Shown here one piece after another: positions 49,246 to 61,130 of a DNA stretch of 64,000 nt. The first letter of the stretch is position 1, and the number at the start of each line of letters is the position of its first letter. The notes under the pieces are model-generated. The model saw nothing but the letters and a program-made list of their open reading frames with translations. It was not told the origin of the DNA and did not search any database. The stretch spans positions 7,936,001 to 8,000,000 of the forward strand of contig CP053156.1 in the NCBI GenBank assembly GCA_014607495.2. The letters are read 5' to 3'. The DNA is from Carposina sasakii (taxonomy: Eukaryota; Arthropoda; Insecta; Lepidoptera; Carposinidae). A program made the translations under genes and the position numbers.

Positions 49246-51543
49246 ACGGGGTGTAAGACTACGTACTTATAATTAAATATTATAGATTTAACGTAGCTAA
49301 GTACATAATTTTAAAAATAACAAAATCCTCATTTACTAAAGATACTAACAAATCAACACATCATTTTAAATGAAATAGATTTGCATCCCATTAGCAGCCC
49401 GTCATTCCATCGAATTTACATTGTTTATGTAAAAACGAAATCTCGAATATACTTTTATATGTAGAGCCCACCCCATTAAGGAACAATATTGAAACTATTT
49501 CGTGTACAGACAAAGAAATACTTACACAAAAATTGCTACAAAGGAGTAAGAGCCTGTCAAGATTTATGCTAATTCTTAAGGTACTCCAATGCTTTCACGG
49601 ACAGGTGAGTATGGGTTGGATAAGGAGATTTGCCAGCCGCAAGCAGTATTAGCTTTGACGGCCTTTTAAGAAATCTACCTAAATAAAGACATTCCCAACA
49701 AATGTTACAGAATGGTGAATTTATTTGCATAATTCAGCAAACCTAAATCCTTTTGTCCGCGCTCGACGCTCAAATAATAAATTTGCTCCATGCTCTACAC
49801 TCAAAACGTTCTATTTGAACAGAATTATTCAGCTTCTTTATGGGCCTTTTAATTTTAAGCTTGGGATTATCCAATTGTTTTTGTATTTATTCTTTGATTT
49901 AAACTTTTTATTCTAGGCATTATTGTTATTGGTACTCTAATGTGAATGTGTAATGTGTAGGTATTGACTATATTATTAATTAAATTGTTAAGATTTATAT
50001 ATGCAATAGAATAAAATCAATAACTGTAATTAGAACAAAATATTTATGACCATAAAATATGCTTATCCAAATGTGATTTCACTTTGTAAAACAGATTCTT
50101 TGTACCTATTTTAGTTTAAGTAGGACTTGTAGCATTGTTCATTTTGAACAACAAGACCACTTAAGACTAACTTACATATTTTAGTCTTCTACAAAAAAAT
50201 TGCATTACCTACAACATTAATTTTGCAAAGAAATTTACAAAGAATGACCAAGTGTTCTTTTGTAATATAGTTTTCTAGAGATAAACTAAAGTCTTGTGCA
50301 CAATAAAAAATACTTTTCCCCTATTGTGAAATGATTTTGAGAACTATGCTAAAAGCTTATTTATTTTATCTTATTAAATAAATATTAAGATGTTACTAAG
50401 ATAAATTTATTAATGAAAAATAATTAATTTATAATAATAATGTAGTAAAGATAGAGTGAATGTACGACGTGCGCGCGATTTACTAATGTAAACTAAAGGC
50501 GTACCTTTGTAATTAAAAGGCGTACAAAGACATGTTTGAAAATCATCCGACTCCTAATAACATTGTCGTTAACCAGGCTAACATGAAAACGAACGTATTA
50601 TTTCGTTGTAAAAAGCGTTTTCCCTGATGTTTCACCCCTACCGCATTGGGTATTCCACGCGCCTCGACCGCGCGCAATATGTGTAAATTTAGAAATCGTT
50701 CGATAGCATTATTGCGTTTAGGGATTTTGAAGAAAATTGCCTTATTACCGTCTTGAGTTCGATTCCAGTAAGGATTTAGCCGGATTTAAGGGGCGGCGTG
50801 GTTTATTCTGGTGGAAAACAACCTTTGGTCACGCGGAGTACTAAACGTAGCAAAGATTTACTTAATCATACCTATTCTTTGTTATTACGTCATTATTAAT
50901 TCTATAAAAGTTTTCCTATTAGAAAACTGACTCCATAGGCAAGGTCTAAGTTTTATAGGCTTTTTTATATGCTTTAGTTATGGTTTAAATTACTACTTTA
51001 AATTAAGCATATCAATATAAAATCTTTATATTGAGCCCAAGTTGAATAAAAAATAAATTTAGATAAGACAATGACCTACTGTTTCGGGTCGTGGTCGCTA
51101 ACTATGTACCTCAAAAAGAAGCTCAAGATCACACTCATGGTCACCTGTAAAATAAAAATGCTAAATAACAGAAATCCAGTGAAGATTTATGTAAAATGAC
51201 TGAATGAATGGATAAAGTATCAATCGAGTCAATTCAGCTAGAATAAACCTAATGCTAATTTGGCTGCATTATTATACTATAGGTACCAAACTTGAATACA
51301 GGATCTCCTTTACGATCTTGCAGTTCTGACTACCTATTTCATTTAGGAACACAGCCTTGTGTATATAAATAAATAAATAAAATAAATATTCAAGACTTCA
51401 CAACACATTAACTTAGTCCCACATTAAGATCCATAAGGTCTTGTGTCGTGGGTACTAAGCAACGGTATATTAATACATAGATAAGTATAGAAACATCTAT
51501 GACTCGGAAACAATCATCAATATTCATCATATCAAAATATATT

Positions 51544-51609
51544 TGCACCTGCCGGGATTCGAACCCAGGACCTATGGCGCATCGAGCAGAGCCACTACCA
51601 ACTACACCA
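51544..51609 (-). repeat. tRNA-derived SINE fragment with intact box B, copy 2
   Basis: The minus strand keeps CCTGGGTTCGAATCCCGG, a consensus box B, after a tRNA-like D-arm region. The acceptor stem is not convincing. Confidence 0.55.
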
Positions 51610-51630
51610 ACTACACTATACTTGTGTATA

Positions 51631-52009
51631 CAGGTGATTTTTGGTCGTCAACGTTCCCGAAAACTACGGAATCTCCTCATCATCACGGTAATTTTTCTCC
51701 ATGGAAGCATACCTGGGAAGTGTCTGGTTTCCAAAATATTAGGGTCCAAAGTTGAGTAAATAGACTGCGTTTTTCTGCATAAATGCACATAGACGCGCGT
51801 AGCAGGATTTTTTCACGAAAAATAATTAATATCTGTCTATAAAAAAACTAACATAAACACTAGACACTATAAATTTCGCACGATCAAGGAATTTAAAAAA
51901 AAAATTCAAAAAAAAAATTTTTTTTTCGCAACATTTTTTTTGGCATAAACTTACTTTATTTCATGTATAGAATACGTACCCTTCGTTAAAGGTGGCCACA
52001 AAAAAACTG
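51631..52009 (-). mobile_element. TA-family MITE, 379 bp, copy 2 only
   Basis: The ends are CAGGTGATTTTTGGTCGTCA and the inverse of CAGTTTTTTTGTGGCCACCT, with TA on both sides (51629-51630, 52010-52011). Copy 1 near 8852-8866 has no such insert, which confirms mobility and the boundaries. Confidence 0.8.
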
Positions 52010-52392
52010 TATGTATGTATCTTTATCAATCTAAATTTTTCCTCATCTTCTATGCAGTATAATATCGATAAATCGCACATCATGAATCCATTAACTTTAA
52101 TATTCCTGGAAATATTGACCACAAAACGAAGCCTAAAGTTACCCTCCTAACCGTTATGTATCATTTACAAGCAATACTGGTATAGGATAGTCGTATGAAT
52201 GATCTAAATAGTGTAGATAAGACACGGTAACAGATATAACACTTTTAGTACCTACTTTTCGGTCGACGGGTCTGCGCCTAGATTATGATGATGGTGCTGA
52301 AATGGCGTAATTATATGGAATCCGGATAGTTAAATCTCTCACCGTGTCAGTTTTAATAACTACCCACTATTAGGAACAATATTGGGCAAATA

Positions 52393-52715
52393 TTGCAGTT
52401 GGGTAAAGACAACTTTGAGGGAGAAATAACCAGAAGAGTGCAGCTTGGGTGGGCAGCGTTTGGGAAGTTGCGTAATATCTTTGTGTCATCCTTGCTACAA
52501 TGTCTCAAGACCAAAGTGTTCGATCAGTGCGTTCTACCAGCCATGACTTACGGAGCCGAGACCACGCCTCGGCCAGCGTAGCGTTGGGCGCCGATGAATC
52601 GATGACTTAAAGAGGATGGCTGGTAGTGACTGGATGGCAAAAACGGGAGATCGAGCCATGTGGCATACACTGGGGGAGGCCTAACTCCCGCAGTGGACTG
52701 CAATAGGCTGACGAC
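52393..52715 (+). pseudogene. RTE-type LINE 3' end fragment, copy 2
   Basis: This is the counterpart of 9270-9600. Here the frame stays open through LGWAAFGKLRNIF, LLQCLKTKVFDQCVLPAMTY and GAET before stopping. The 4-base difference near 52480 shows that copy 1 carries the frameshift. It remains a short 3' fragment. Confidence 0.7.
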
Positions 52716-52723
52716 TATTAGGA

Positions 52724-52890
52724 ACTAGTGGACTCCGTCCGCGTGGACTGCAGAATTTTTTTTTTGGGATGAGAACATTTCCGCGGGATTTAAAGGACCA
52801 ATGACTCTATATTCCCAGGCTCTACACTATCTATGTACCAAATTTCGTTTGGTTCAGTAGTCTTGACGTGAGCGACAGATAAATAGAGTT
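52724..52890 (+). repeat. ACTAGTGGACT-type repeat, copy 2
   Basis: This is the counterpart of 9605-9775. Confidence 0.6.
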
Positions 52891-53359
52891 ACTTTCGCAT
52901 TAGTAGGGACATTTAGCCAGTTTAATTTTCTTGATATTGATATTAAATAAAATACATTATAATATATAAAAAATTAAATGTGGTGTCGTGGGACACCAGG
53001 TAGGAATGAAGTTCCTTCGGCTAATGTAGAATCGACACAATTTGCAAAAGAAAAATCGTGCTCAATTTTATTTAGGTTTAAAATGTATCTATAATGTGAG
53101 TATTCGCCACGTGCTTGTCCATGAATTCATGAGTATATACTATGCATTGGCGGGGTGGAGTAGTAATAGAGAGAGAAGGGATGAGAGAACGAAAAGAAAG
53201 AGAGAGAAAGAGAAAGGTATTATACACTACTCGCTTGTGTATACGACTGTCGCGCCTGCCGCACGTCTCATTTAACGGTTTTATTCCACGCACTTTTTCT
53301 TACGGTTTTACTATCACATTTTTATAAAATTATTAATAAAGAAAATGGAAAAAAATCCT

Positions 53360-53425
53360 CACCCGGGTGGGAATCGAACCCACGACCTCTGCATTCCGCG
53401 TGTCAGTGCTCTAACCACTGAGCTT
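53360..53425 (-). repeat. tRNA-derived SINE fragment, copy 2
   Basis: This is the counterpart of 10241-10306 and has the same sequence. Confidence 0.6.
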
Positions 53426-53599
53426 TTTATCACATTTTTTTCAGTTCGGTCGCGCAGTAAAATCCCTATCTCCTCCAAGCCTGCCGTAAGGAACTTCGTT
53501 CCAATTACTGCGGTGATAGTGTTCAGTGGGTGACGTCAGGCAGACAGCCGGCCGGAAAACAAATGCCAAATCCTTGGCAGTATAAGTATTAAAAGAAAC

Positions 53600-53912
53600 C
53601 ATATTGCGCCGGTCCCAAAAAAAGTGGGATAAGGGCAGGAAGATGATAATATAAATTACTGATGACATTACTGTATCCATACTTATTCTACGCTCACAGT
53701 CATCGCATCATAAACTAAGCTGGGTTCCGCAGGCAACGGATTATACTGCGGATTATACTGCGCGGACATATTGCGCCGGTCCCAAAAAAAGTGGGATAAG
53801 GGCAGGAAGATGATAATATAAATTACTGATGACATTACTGTATCCATACTTATTCTACGCTCACAGTCATCGCATCATAAACTAAGCTGGGTTCCGCAGG
53901 CAACGGATTCCG
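53600..53912. repeat. Tandem duplication of about 160 bp, copy 2 only
   Basis: A segment starting ATATTGCGCCGGTCCC and ending GCAGGCAACGGATT occurs twice in direct orientation, separated by a short GGATTATACTGC repeat. Copy 1 has it once (10477-10620). The segment includes a TTGCGCCGGTCCC..GGGCAGGAAGATG LINE 3'-end motif. Confidence 0.85.
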
Positions 53913-54764
53913 CGCACGTTTACCCGGCTGGTATATTGAACAAACTAAACAGCTGTAAGAATACCTCACCCCGGCCCGTAGGTAAATTGTTTCGCTTGTT
54001 ATTTATGTTTCACAGCTTGCTAATACGTGCGCGGTGTATGGAAGTGCTTGGTGTTTCTGACAATCGGTTGGGATTTGATATTGGGTGCATATCTTTGGAG
54101 TGATATTGGAGACTAGCGACCGCCTTTGTCCGGATTCAATTTGGCATTTCCGTTTTTACTCATACCCGAATAAAATAATAACAATTTTCCGTACTACACG
54201 TATACAGTTAATTTAAGCTAGTAGGTATATTTAACTAATATTGTTTTTAACTTTTCATATAATATCCCAATAAACCTATTTGCGGCTAGGTTGAAAGCAT
54301 ATTCCTAATAAGTTTTATCTAATTATCCAACTAAGTATAGGTAGGTAATACAATCAGCGTGAAACTCAATAGGATTTTGAAGTTGAATATATGTAATTTA
54401 CTAGAAAAATTGTGAATGGCTTTATACACGCAAACACACCTCATTATTTTGCAGTTAGAGACCTAATTAAGCGTAAATAATACGTATATAAAGTACATGT
54501 ACAGTGTACCTCTCTAAATTAGCCTTCGGTGGTCATTATAGTTCAATTTTTTTTTAAATAAACACGCACATTTCAAACAAAAACTAAATAGAGACCGTAT
54601 AATACTCGTATACATGAAAGCTATGGAGCGCTAGTACCTATCGCTTTTTCCCAGTGCGCTCATTCAATCTCAAGAAAATGTACTTTATGTATTTTTTTAA
54701 ATAAAAAAAAACTAAATATTTTTCTCAAGCGCGGTTTAAATAAAACCATTTATGCAATATACAT

Positions 54765-55010
54765 ACATATAGACATACATGTCTATTATGCCCCAAGAGG
54801 TTGGTATTAAGTCCCACGTGGTAAGGGATGAGCCTACGGCTGCTTTTCGGGAACAATGAATACATTCTAGCTACCGGTAACGAATTCAAATATTTCCGAG
54901 TCATTCGAAATAGGTATTATAAGCTTTAGCGTCAGAACTTTGTCCATTAAATAGCAGATGCACCACGGATAGGTTGACTTTAGGTCCTGAGATATTCGAA
55001 CCCATTTAGG
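54765..55010 (+). repeat. SINE-like repeat, degenerate, copy 2
   Basis: This is the counterpart of 11465-11715. The following 55010-55190 block is an imperfect hairpin (GTGTTGCGGTTGG with CCAATCGCAACAC) better preserved here than in copy 1, which lacks 17 bases of one arm. Confidence 0.5.
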
Positions 55011-56056
55011 CCGGCCATAGACGGACTACTTAGAGCAGGTAAGATCAACGGCATGAGAACAGTTGTGTTGCGGTTGGAGGCGACTGCAGTCCGAATGCTT
55101 CAAGCAGTCCTTGAGCGGATGTTGTGAAGCCGTGTCCAATCGCAACACGGACTGCTCTGCTGCTCTCAGTTGCAACATGGAATAACGGAACGCAGGCAGT
55201 TAGAGTGGGAAGTAGCAGTAGGAACAACTTTCTAAGTTAGTACGATCTGCGCCCGTGCACTTACTTTGCTATCTATCCGTCTAAATTTTGCATTACGAAT
55301 GTTACTTCTAATATGCCGTCTGCGTATCGGACAAACTACACTAGAGCGTATTTACGCCAAAATCTAAGTTAATGATTAATTTAAATTTGTACTACAATGG
55401 TTTATTTCAAAACGCTGTCATCTATTGTAAATATTCGTTCAAAACGGGCCCTCAGCCGCACCCATGTTTAACATACGCACTTAAAAATTTATGCATGCAC
55501 ATAAAAATTCATTTATCCACTACAAATCTATGTAGCAGCAGTACAACAATCCTGTCAAACGTCTCTTTTGTCGTCATTTTATTTTTCCATTGTTCGTCAA
55601 TTGGAATTGTGGCTTTTGTACACCGGGATAAAAATCGGAATAATCGAGGAAGGTTTGAATAAATTTCCCGCTACACCTTACCTTCCGGGCGACTATTTCA
55701 AATTTTATTTCCGGAATAATTTTGTAGTGCTTGGCTATTTTTGAAGTATTTGAATAATAGAGTCTATAGGACTATTCCATAGTAAAAGTTAAAGGGCTAG
55801 CTGAGAGTGACTCGAAAAAAATGTGACGTCACTCTTAATCAAATATGGCGGACTTCTAAAACTTGAAAATCTATTTTGAAACAGATATTTTTAAGCAATT
55901 GAGTAGGGTGAAGTCATTAGAAGGGCTCCTCATTGAAGAGCTGGACTGTTCAAAATTAACTGGCAAACGACCTTGCAATAATGATGCGTTGAATGAGATG
56001 AACAGACTTAGGAACTTACCAGGTGAAAACTAAAAAGTAAAAAAATAAAATTTAGG

Positions 56057-56629
56057 TAAAAAAACCTTTTTAAAAACAAGCTTTTATTTAAATGCGCTAA
56101 AAAGAAAAAATAAACTTTTACACTAAAACTTTTACTGTTAATTTATAACGTCATTTCAAATTTAACACATTTGACACAATTTATATGTTGCTTGTCGCGA
56201 CATTTAAGTACTCGTATTTACTTTCTTAGTTTTAAATTTTTAATAAGTCAAGGTGAGGCCGTGCCGAGGACTGAGTGGCATGATGACATGATGTCGTGAA
56301 CATACCACCTCGGGGCACCGGGGCGAACCCTGTTGTATATTACTCTCTTACTCTTCTACACGAAGCTCTGGAAGGGTCGACGGATATTTCTTCGATATGC
56401 TTGGGAACAATATGGGAAAATCTGAAACATCAACACAAAGATGCTGCCTAATAAACATTTAAAAGTAAGAACGTAAATACGAGTACTTAAATGTCGCGAC
56501 AAGCTTTTATAACATATAAATTGTGTCAAATGTGTTAAATTTGAAATGACGTTATAAATTAACAGTAAAAGTTTATTTTTTCTTTTTAGCGCATTTAAAT
56601 AAAAGCTTGTTTTTAAAAAGGTTTTTTTA
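56057..56629. mobile_element. Foldback element, copy 2 only
   Basis: The arms, about 170 bp each (56057-56230 and 56461-56629), are inverted and nearly identical apart from an 11-base insert in the left arm. The spacer of about 230 bp has no clear ORF. Copy 1 has unrelated sequence at the same place (13182-13735). Confidence 0.75.
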
Positions 56630-57398
56630 TTTTTTGTAATTTTAAATACCTTTAATGGCATTCTCCGCCATAGCATACATCAAAGATACCAATTGGAATT
56701 TGCATAATTCACTGATATAATTCATAAACGCTTGCCATATTTAAAATGTTAAATTTCCATGATCTTTGATGTTCTTTAACCTCGCAAAAATTTGCTCTAT
56801 CTCGGCATTTGCACAAAAGGAATTCTCTCTCAGACGGAATAGAGAATTAATTTGGCGCTCAAGCCCACAATCGCGCGAATTACTCAAAATTATGTAAAAT
56901 CATAGTGACTTAGGAAATTAACCTGGATTGGAGTGAACATTTGCGAAAATGAACCTCAAGGAGACTGAATTGCTCTTTAATTATTAATGCTTTTTGCTTT
57001 TGTTCTTGAATTATACCTAAGTGCCTATTCAGGATCAATTAAAATTTAATTCTCAATTACATATAATTAGGTAAATAAAACGTATGTACTTAAAACACGA
57101 ATGGTTCCATTTAAGAAATATCCATAAAAATTAGTTTATAATTTTAATGAACAAAAAAAACTGAAAATATATAAAATACCTATATTTATTAGAATTCTCC
57201 CTTTATCTGTAGGTAGGGATGTCACATGAAATTATTCCAAATTGCCTTATTTATTATTTGGCTTCTTTAAGTATATTACTTCGATCGAGTCAAGTCGATT
57301 ACTTCCTCAATGAATAATCCCTATTTAATGCTCATATTAAATAGGGATACTATTTTTATGTAAGTAGGTACTTATGGTATTCGTTTTCTGATATATCA

Positions 57399-57454
57399 AA
57401 TAATCACAAGGCTAATCGTACTAATCGAGTAGTACGATTAGCCTTGTGATTATT
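57399..57454. repeat. Perfect palindrome, copy 2 only
   Basis: Two perfect 24-base arms (57399-57422 and 57431-57454; AGTACGATTAGCCTTGTGAT and onward) flank an 8-base loop. Copy 1 has only the right arm, near 14459-14488. Confidence 0.85.
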
Positions 57455-58420
57455 TTTATGTTTGTATGTTTATATTTTTTTTAAATTGCATTCATTTTTT
57501 TTTATTTATTTTCAAACATAGTAAAAATATTTTTTTAATTAATCGATTCCTCCAAAATTTCTGCCCAATTTATTCTTTCAAGTTTATTTCTATTTACAAA
57601 AGCAATTTATTTTTTCCATTTCCCCACCTACATTCTCACTAAGGTCACCTAATGAAACTAAGGTAGGAACTGAGTCTAATGTGAAAATCGAAAATGCAAA
57701 TTACCTCACAAATATTTACAAACAACAATTTCACAATTTCTTCGTACAGGGTGTAAAAGAAGGTTAAAATAAGGCATAGCTAGCTAGGATTGTCTAATAA
57801 GAAGATAGTGACAAGTGTAGTCACTAATGAAAATTTGACCGAGACATTTAGTTACCGCGCCTAAAGTTAAACTCGATTTAAATATGACATTTGACAGAAA
57901 AATGTATGGCATATCTGCCAAATTCAGGGCATGCTTTGCTTAAAAAATATTTTAATTATTTTATAATAACACGGTTTGAGTTTAGCTGCATGACAGCTGC
58001 TGATAATGATGCATTGACGTGCATAATATTATCTACTGCTATCTGTATTAATTCCAACTTAAATTGTTGGGCATTTATTACAGAAACAAAAACATATTTA
58101 CTTCTATTTGTATTGATAGCTGGCTAAACTTTTACAGGTTCAGATAACCATTTGTGTGATATATTGAGCAAATAACAGCTCCATCTATATAATATGTCTC
58201 TAACGTTAAGAACAACTTGTATCTTTGTAGCGCTATCTATAGGTGAACAGAAGGTAGGTACCGTTAAGTCTTTATTTTCTACCAGTTTCATGATATCTCT
58301 GCTAGATGGCGCTTATTTAAAATTTTAAGTTCTATATTATTTATTTACCAACTAACATAGACTAAAGTAATTTTGTAACTAACAACCTAACAAAATATGG
58401 ATCACGTTATCTATCTATCT

Positions 58421-58636
58421 ATACATATAATAAAATTGTAACTAATCGATGTTTGTGCACGCTAGTCTCAGAAACGGCTGAACTGATTTCGATGCAGGTT
58501 TCGGGAATATGTTGTGACAGGTCCTACTTAACATATAGGCTACTTTTTATCCCGGGAAAATGTTTTTATCCCGAATAATATCGACATTTTATTTTTTCTG
58601 CAGTCCACGCAGACAGAGTCGCGGGCGTCCACTAGT
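58421..58636 (-). repeat. ACTAGTGGACG-type repeat, reverse orientation, copy 2
   Basis: This is the counterpart of 15441-15657. Confidence 0.75.
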
Positions 58637-58976
58637 CTGAAATAAATGTTTATTATTATTATTTGAAAGGTCTTAACTTGAGAAAATCCATGACTACCAG
58701 CCTCATGATGGCTGCACAAGTTATACGAGAGTTTCTATACCTAATCCTATAATCGCATCAGAATCAATCAAATACTTCCATGAGTAATGGATAAGTGGAT
58801 TTAAGTTCCTGATATCGCTAGTTATATTATATAAAAACGATAAAGGAAGTATGTGATTGATTTTGATGCGTTTGTAGGTTTAGGTAGCCTATAGGGGAAA
58901 AATGTCGACTAACATCTGAAGCGATGTTTGCTTGTTAATTATTCTATTTGTTAAGTAATAGGCATACAGGGTGTTT

Positions 58977-59429
58977 GTGACAGCCAGGCAAATACTGAGA
59001 TACAGAAGAAGTACCATTGTTTTAAGTTATACGACAGTGTTATTACTCGCAGGAAATTAATTTTTGATTTGATTTTACGGAAAGCAAACCGCGCCAATTG
59101 TATCGGGCGATCCTGTGACTAGTTAAATAGGCTTATCGGTTATTTTGTGAGCAATTGCGGTTTTTTGGATCACCTTTGACTCTCTTTTGGGGTTGATCAG
59201 TTAATTGAACTTCTTTGAATGCAACTTTTTTTTGAAAATCATCCAAACATTAAAATTTTATTTTTATGTCATTATTTAAGGCCTACTTAAACGAACCACA
59301 CTATTTTTCCCTGAAAAAAATTAAAAAAAACGGTAAATTTTACAATTTGCAAAAATTTTCACTGGTTTTTATCTCAGAATGGTCTGAAGTCACCATATCA
59401 ATATTTGCCTGGCTGTTACAAACACCCTG
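58977..59429. mobile_element. TA-flanked MITE with CAGGGTGTTTGTGACAGCCA ends, copy 2
   Basis: This is the counterpart of 15988-16452, 12 bases shorter because of small internal indels in A-rich tracts. Confidence 0.75.
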
Positions 59430-60014
59430 TATAATTTTTAGAAATGTCACAGAAATATGGTTTGAAATTAGGTAGCATTTCATCTTTGTTTGCTCGTCTT
59501 TTACACCCTGCATATTTAGGAATTTCCCAGATTAGATCAAAGTTTTTAATTGTGATTGTGATGGATCTGTCTGAATGTCAGGATGATTGTTTGATCTGTC
59601 AACCGCCTTTCTTATAATATGAACGATTTTCCCAAGAAAATATACCTAAGTAAACAATTATAATAATAACTAGCATGCAATAGGTTTATTAGTAGGTGGT
59701 GAGTAATAAGTATTTGTATTCTTGGGATTAAGAAAAACTAGGTCATACCGATGCCACTATGATAATTTTTAAAATAACCGAACCCATAAAAGGTAAAAGC
59801 TTACCGGTAAATACTAAAAGCTGTATAATAGTTGAAACTGACAATTTTTGTTAGGATTCTACTTACTTTTTTAGGGTTCTATTTGCTTTAAACATAGCTT
59901 AAATTAAAATACAATTATGTTTTTCTATATGGGATCATAATTATATCCTGAATTAAATGACCCATTTCGCTTTAACCGAAGGGTAAACACTTAAATACAT
60001 ACATAAAATCATCA

Positions 60015-60240
60015 ATCTCTCTCCCAGTTGGGTAGGCAGAGATTACAGATCTCCACTTGCTACGGTCCTGACACACCTCTTTCGCCTCACCTACTTACGT
60101 GATATTCATGCACGCTCGTCACTCTTGACTTGACCTTTCTCTAGAATTTCACCAATTTGACCGGTGAAAGTCCGGCTAGGTCTTCCCTTTCTAACCCTTT
60201 CATGCACCAACGTTACTCCACACATACTTCTCAATGCTCT
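60015..60240 (-). pseudogene. Non-LTR retrotransposon coding remnant, copy 2
   Basis: This is the counterpart of 17040-17270. Just after it (60250-60320), copy 2 lacks about 250 bases that copy 1 has at 17275-17530. Confidence 0.55.
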
Positions 60241-60900
60241 CATTTCCACTACATTCACTTGACTTTGGGTTCAAATGTTTATTTGCTGACTAGGGTACAT
60301 CTCTCATAATAAGAAATATTTCCGTTTAATGAAATAGTCACTTTTTTAGGTTTTGCAAAACATAGTTACATAGTGCTTACGTGTAGTACTTATATCTCTT
60401 ACCTATAATAATATTAACATTACCCTTAGAAACAGTCTGGCTCCTTGTGTCAATGTGAAGCGTAACATGCAAATATTGACACTGAAGTGTCAAACAATTT
60501 TTTCAAGATGTTACGGCATACATTTCCATCAAATTAGCACATTCAAATCGCCTTTCGCTGTAGATGATAATTTAAAGCAAATAATATACATCTATCTACT
60601 CAATACCTAATACACTCCCTTGGTTTAGTTAGTTCGATTTTAATAGAAGTTTTGGTCCCTAAATGGTTGTTTGCTTTTCCATATTTGCATGTATGGTCAG
60701 ATCTAATCGAGCATGAGATTTGTGAATAGTATCTACCTACTAAGGTACATACCCGTATAAAATAGATCTACCTATCCAAGCACAGATAATATAGAGCTTA
60801 AAAAGGTAATAATTTATTTTCACGACGAAGTCGAGGGCGTTTCCTATTTTCATCTAATCCGCAGAAACAAACAAGTATACGGTATTTCAAATATTATGAT

Positions 60901-61106
60901 ACTAGTGAACGCCCGCGACTACGTCCTCGTGGAATGCAGAAAAAACAAAATGTCGAAATTATCCGGGATAAAAATACTTTCCCGGGATAAAAAGTAGCCT
61001 TTGTGTTAATTCAGGGTGTCAGCTAACTCCATACCAAATTATATTAAAATCGCTCCTGCCGTCTTTACGTGAAAGAGTAACAAACATCCATCCATCCATA
61101 AATAAA
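60901..61106 (+). repeat. ACTAGTGAACG-type repeat upstream of the LINE, copy 2
   Basis: This is the counterpart of 18157-18362. Confidence 0.75.
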
Positions 61107-61130
61107 TCTTAATAAATAAAATAAAAAGAG

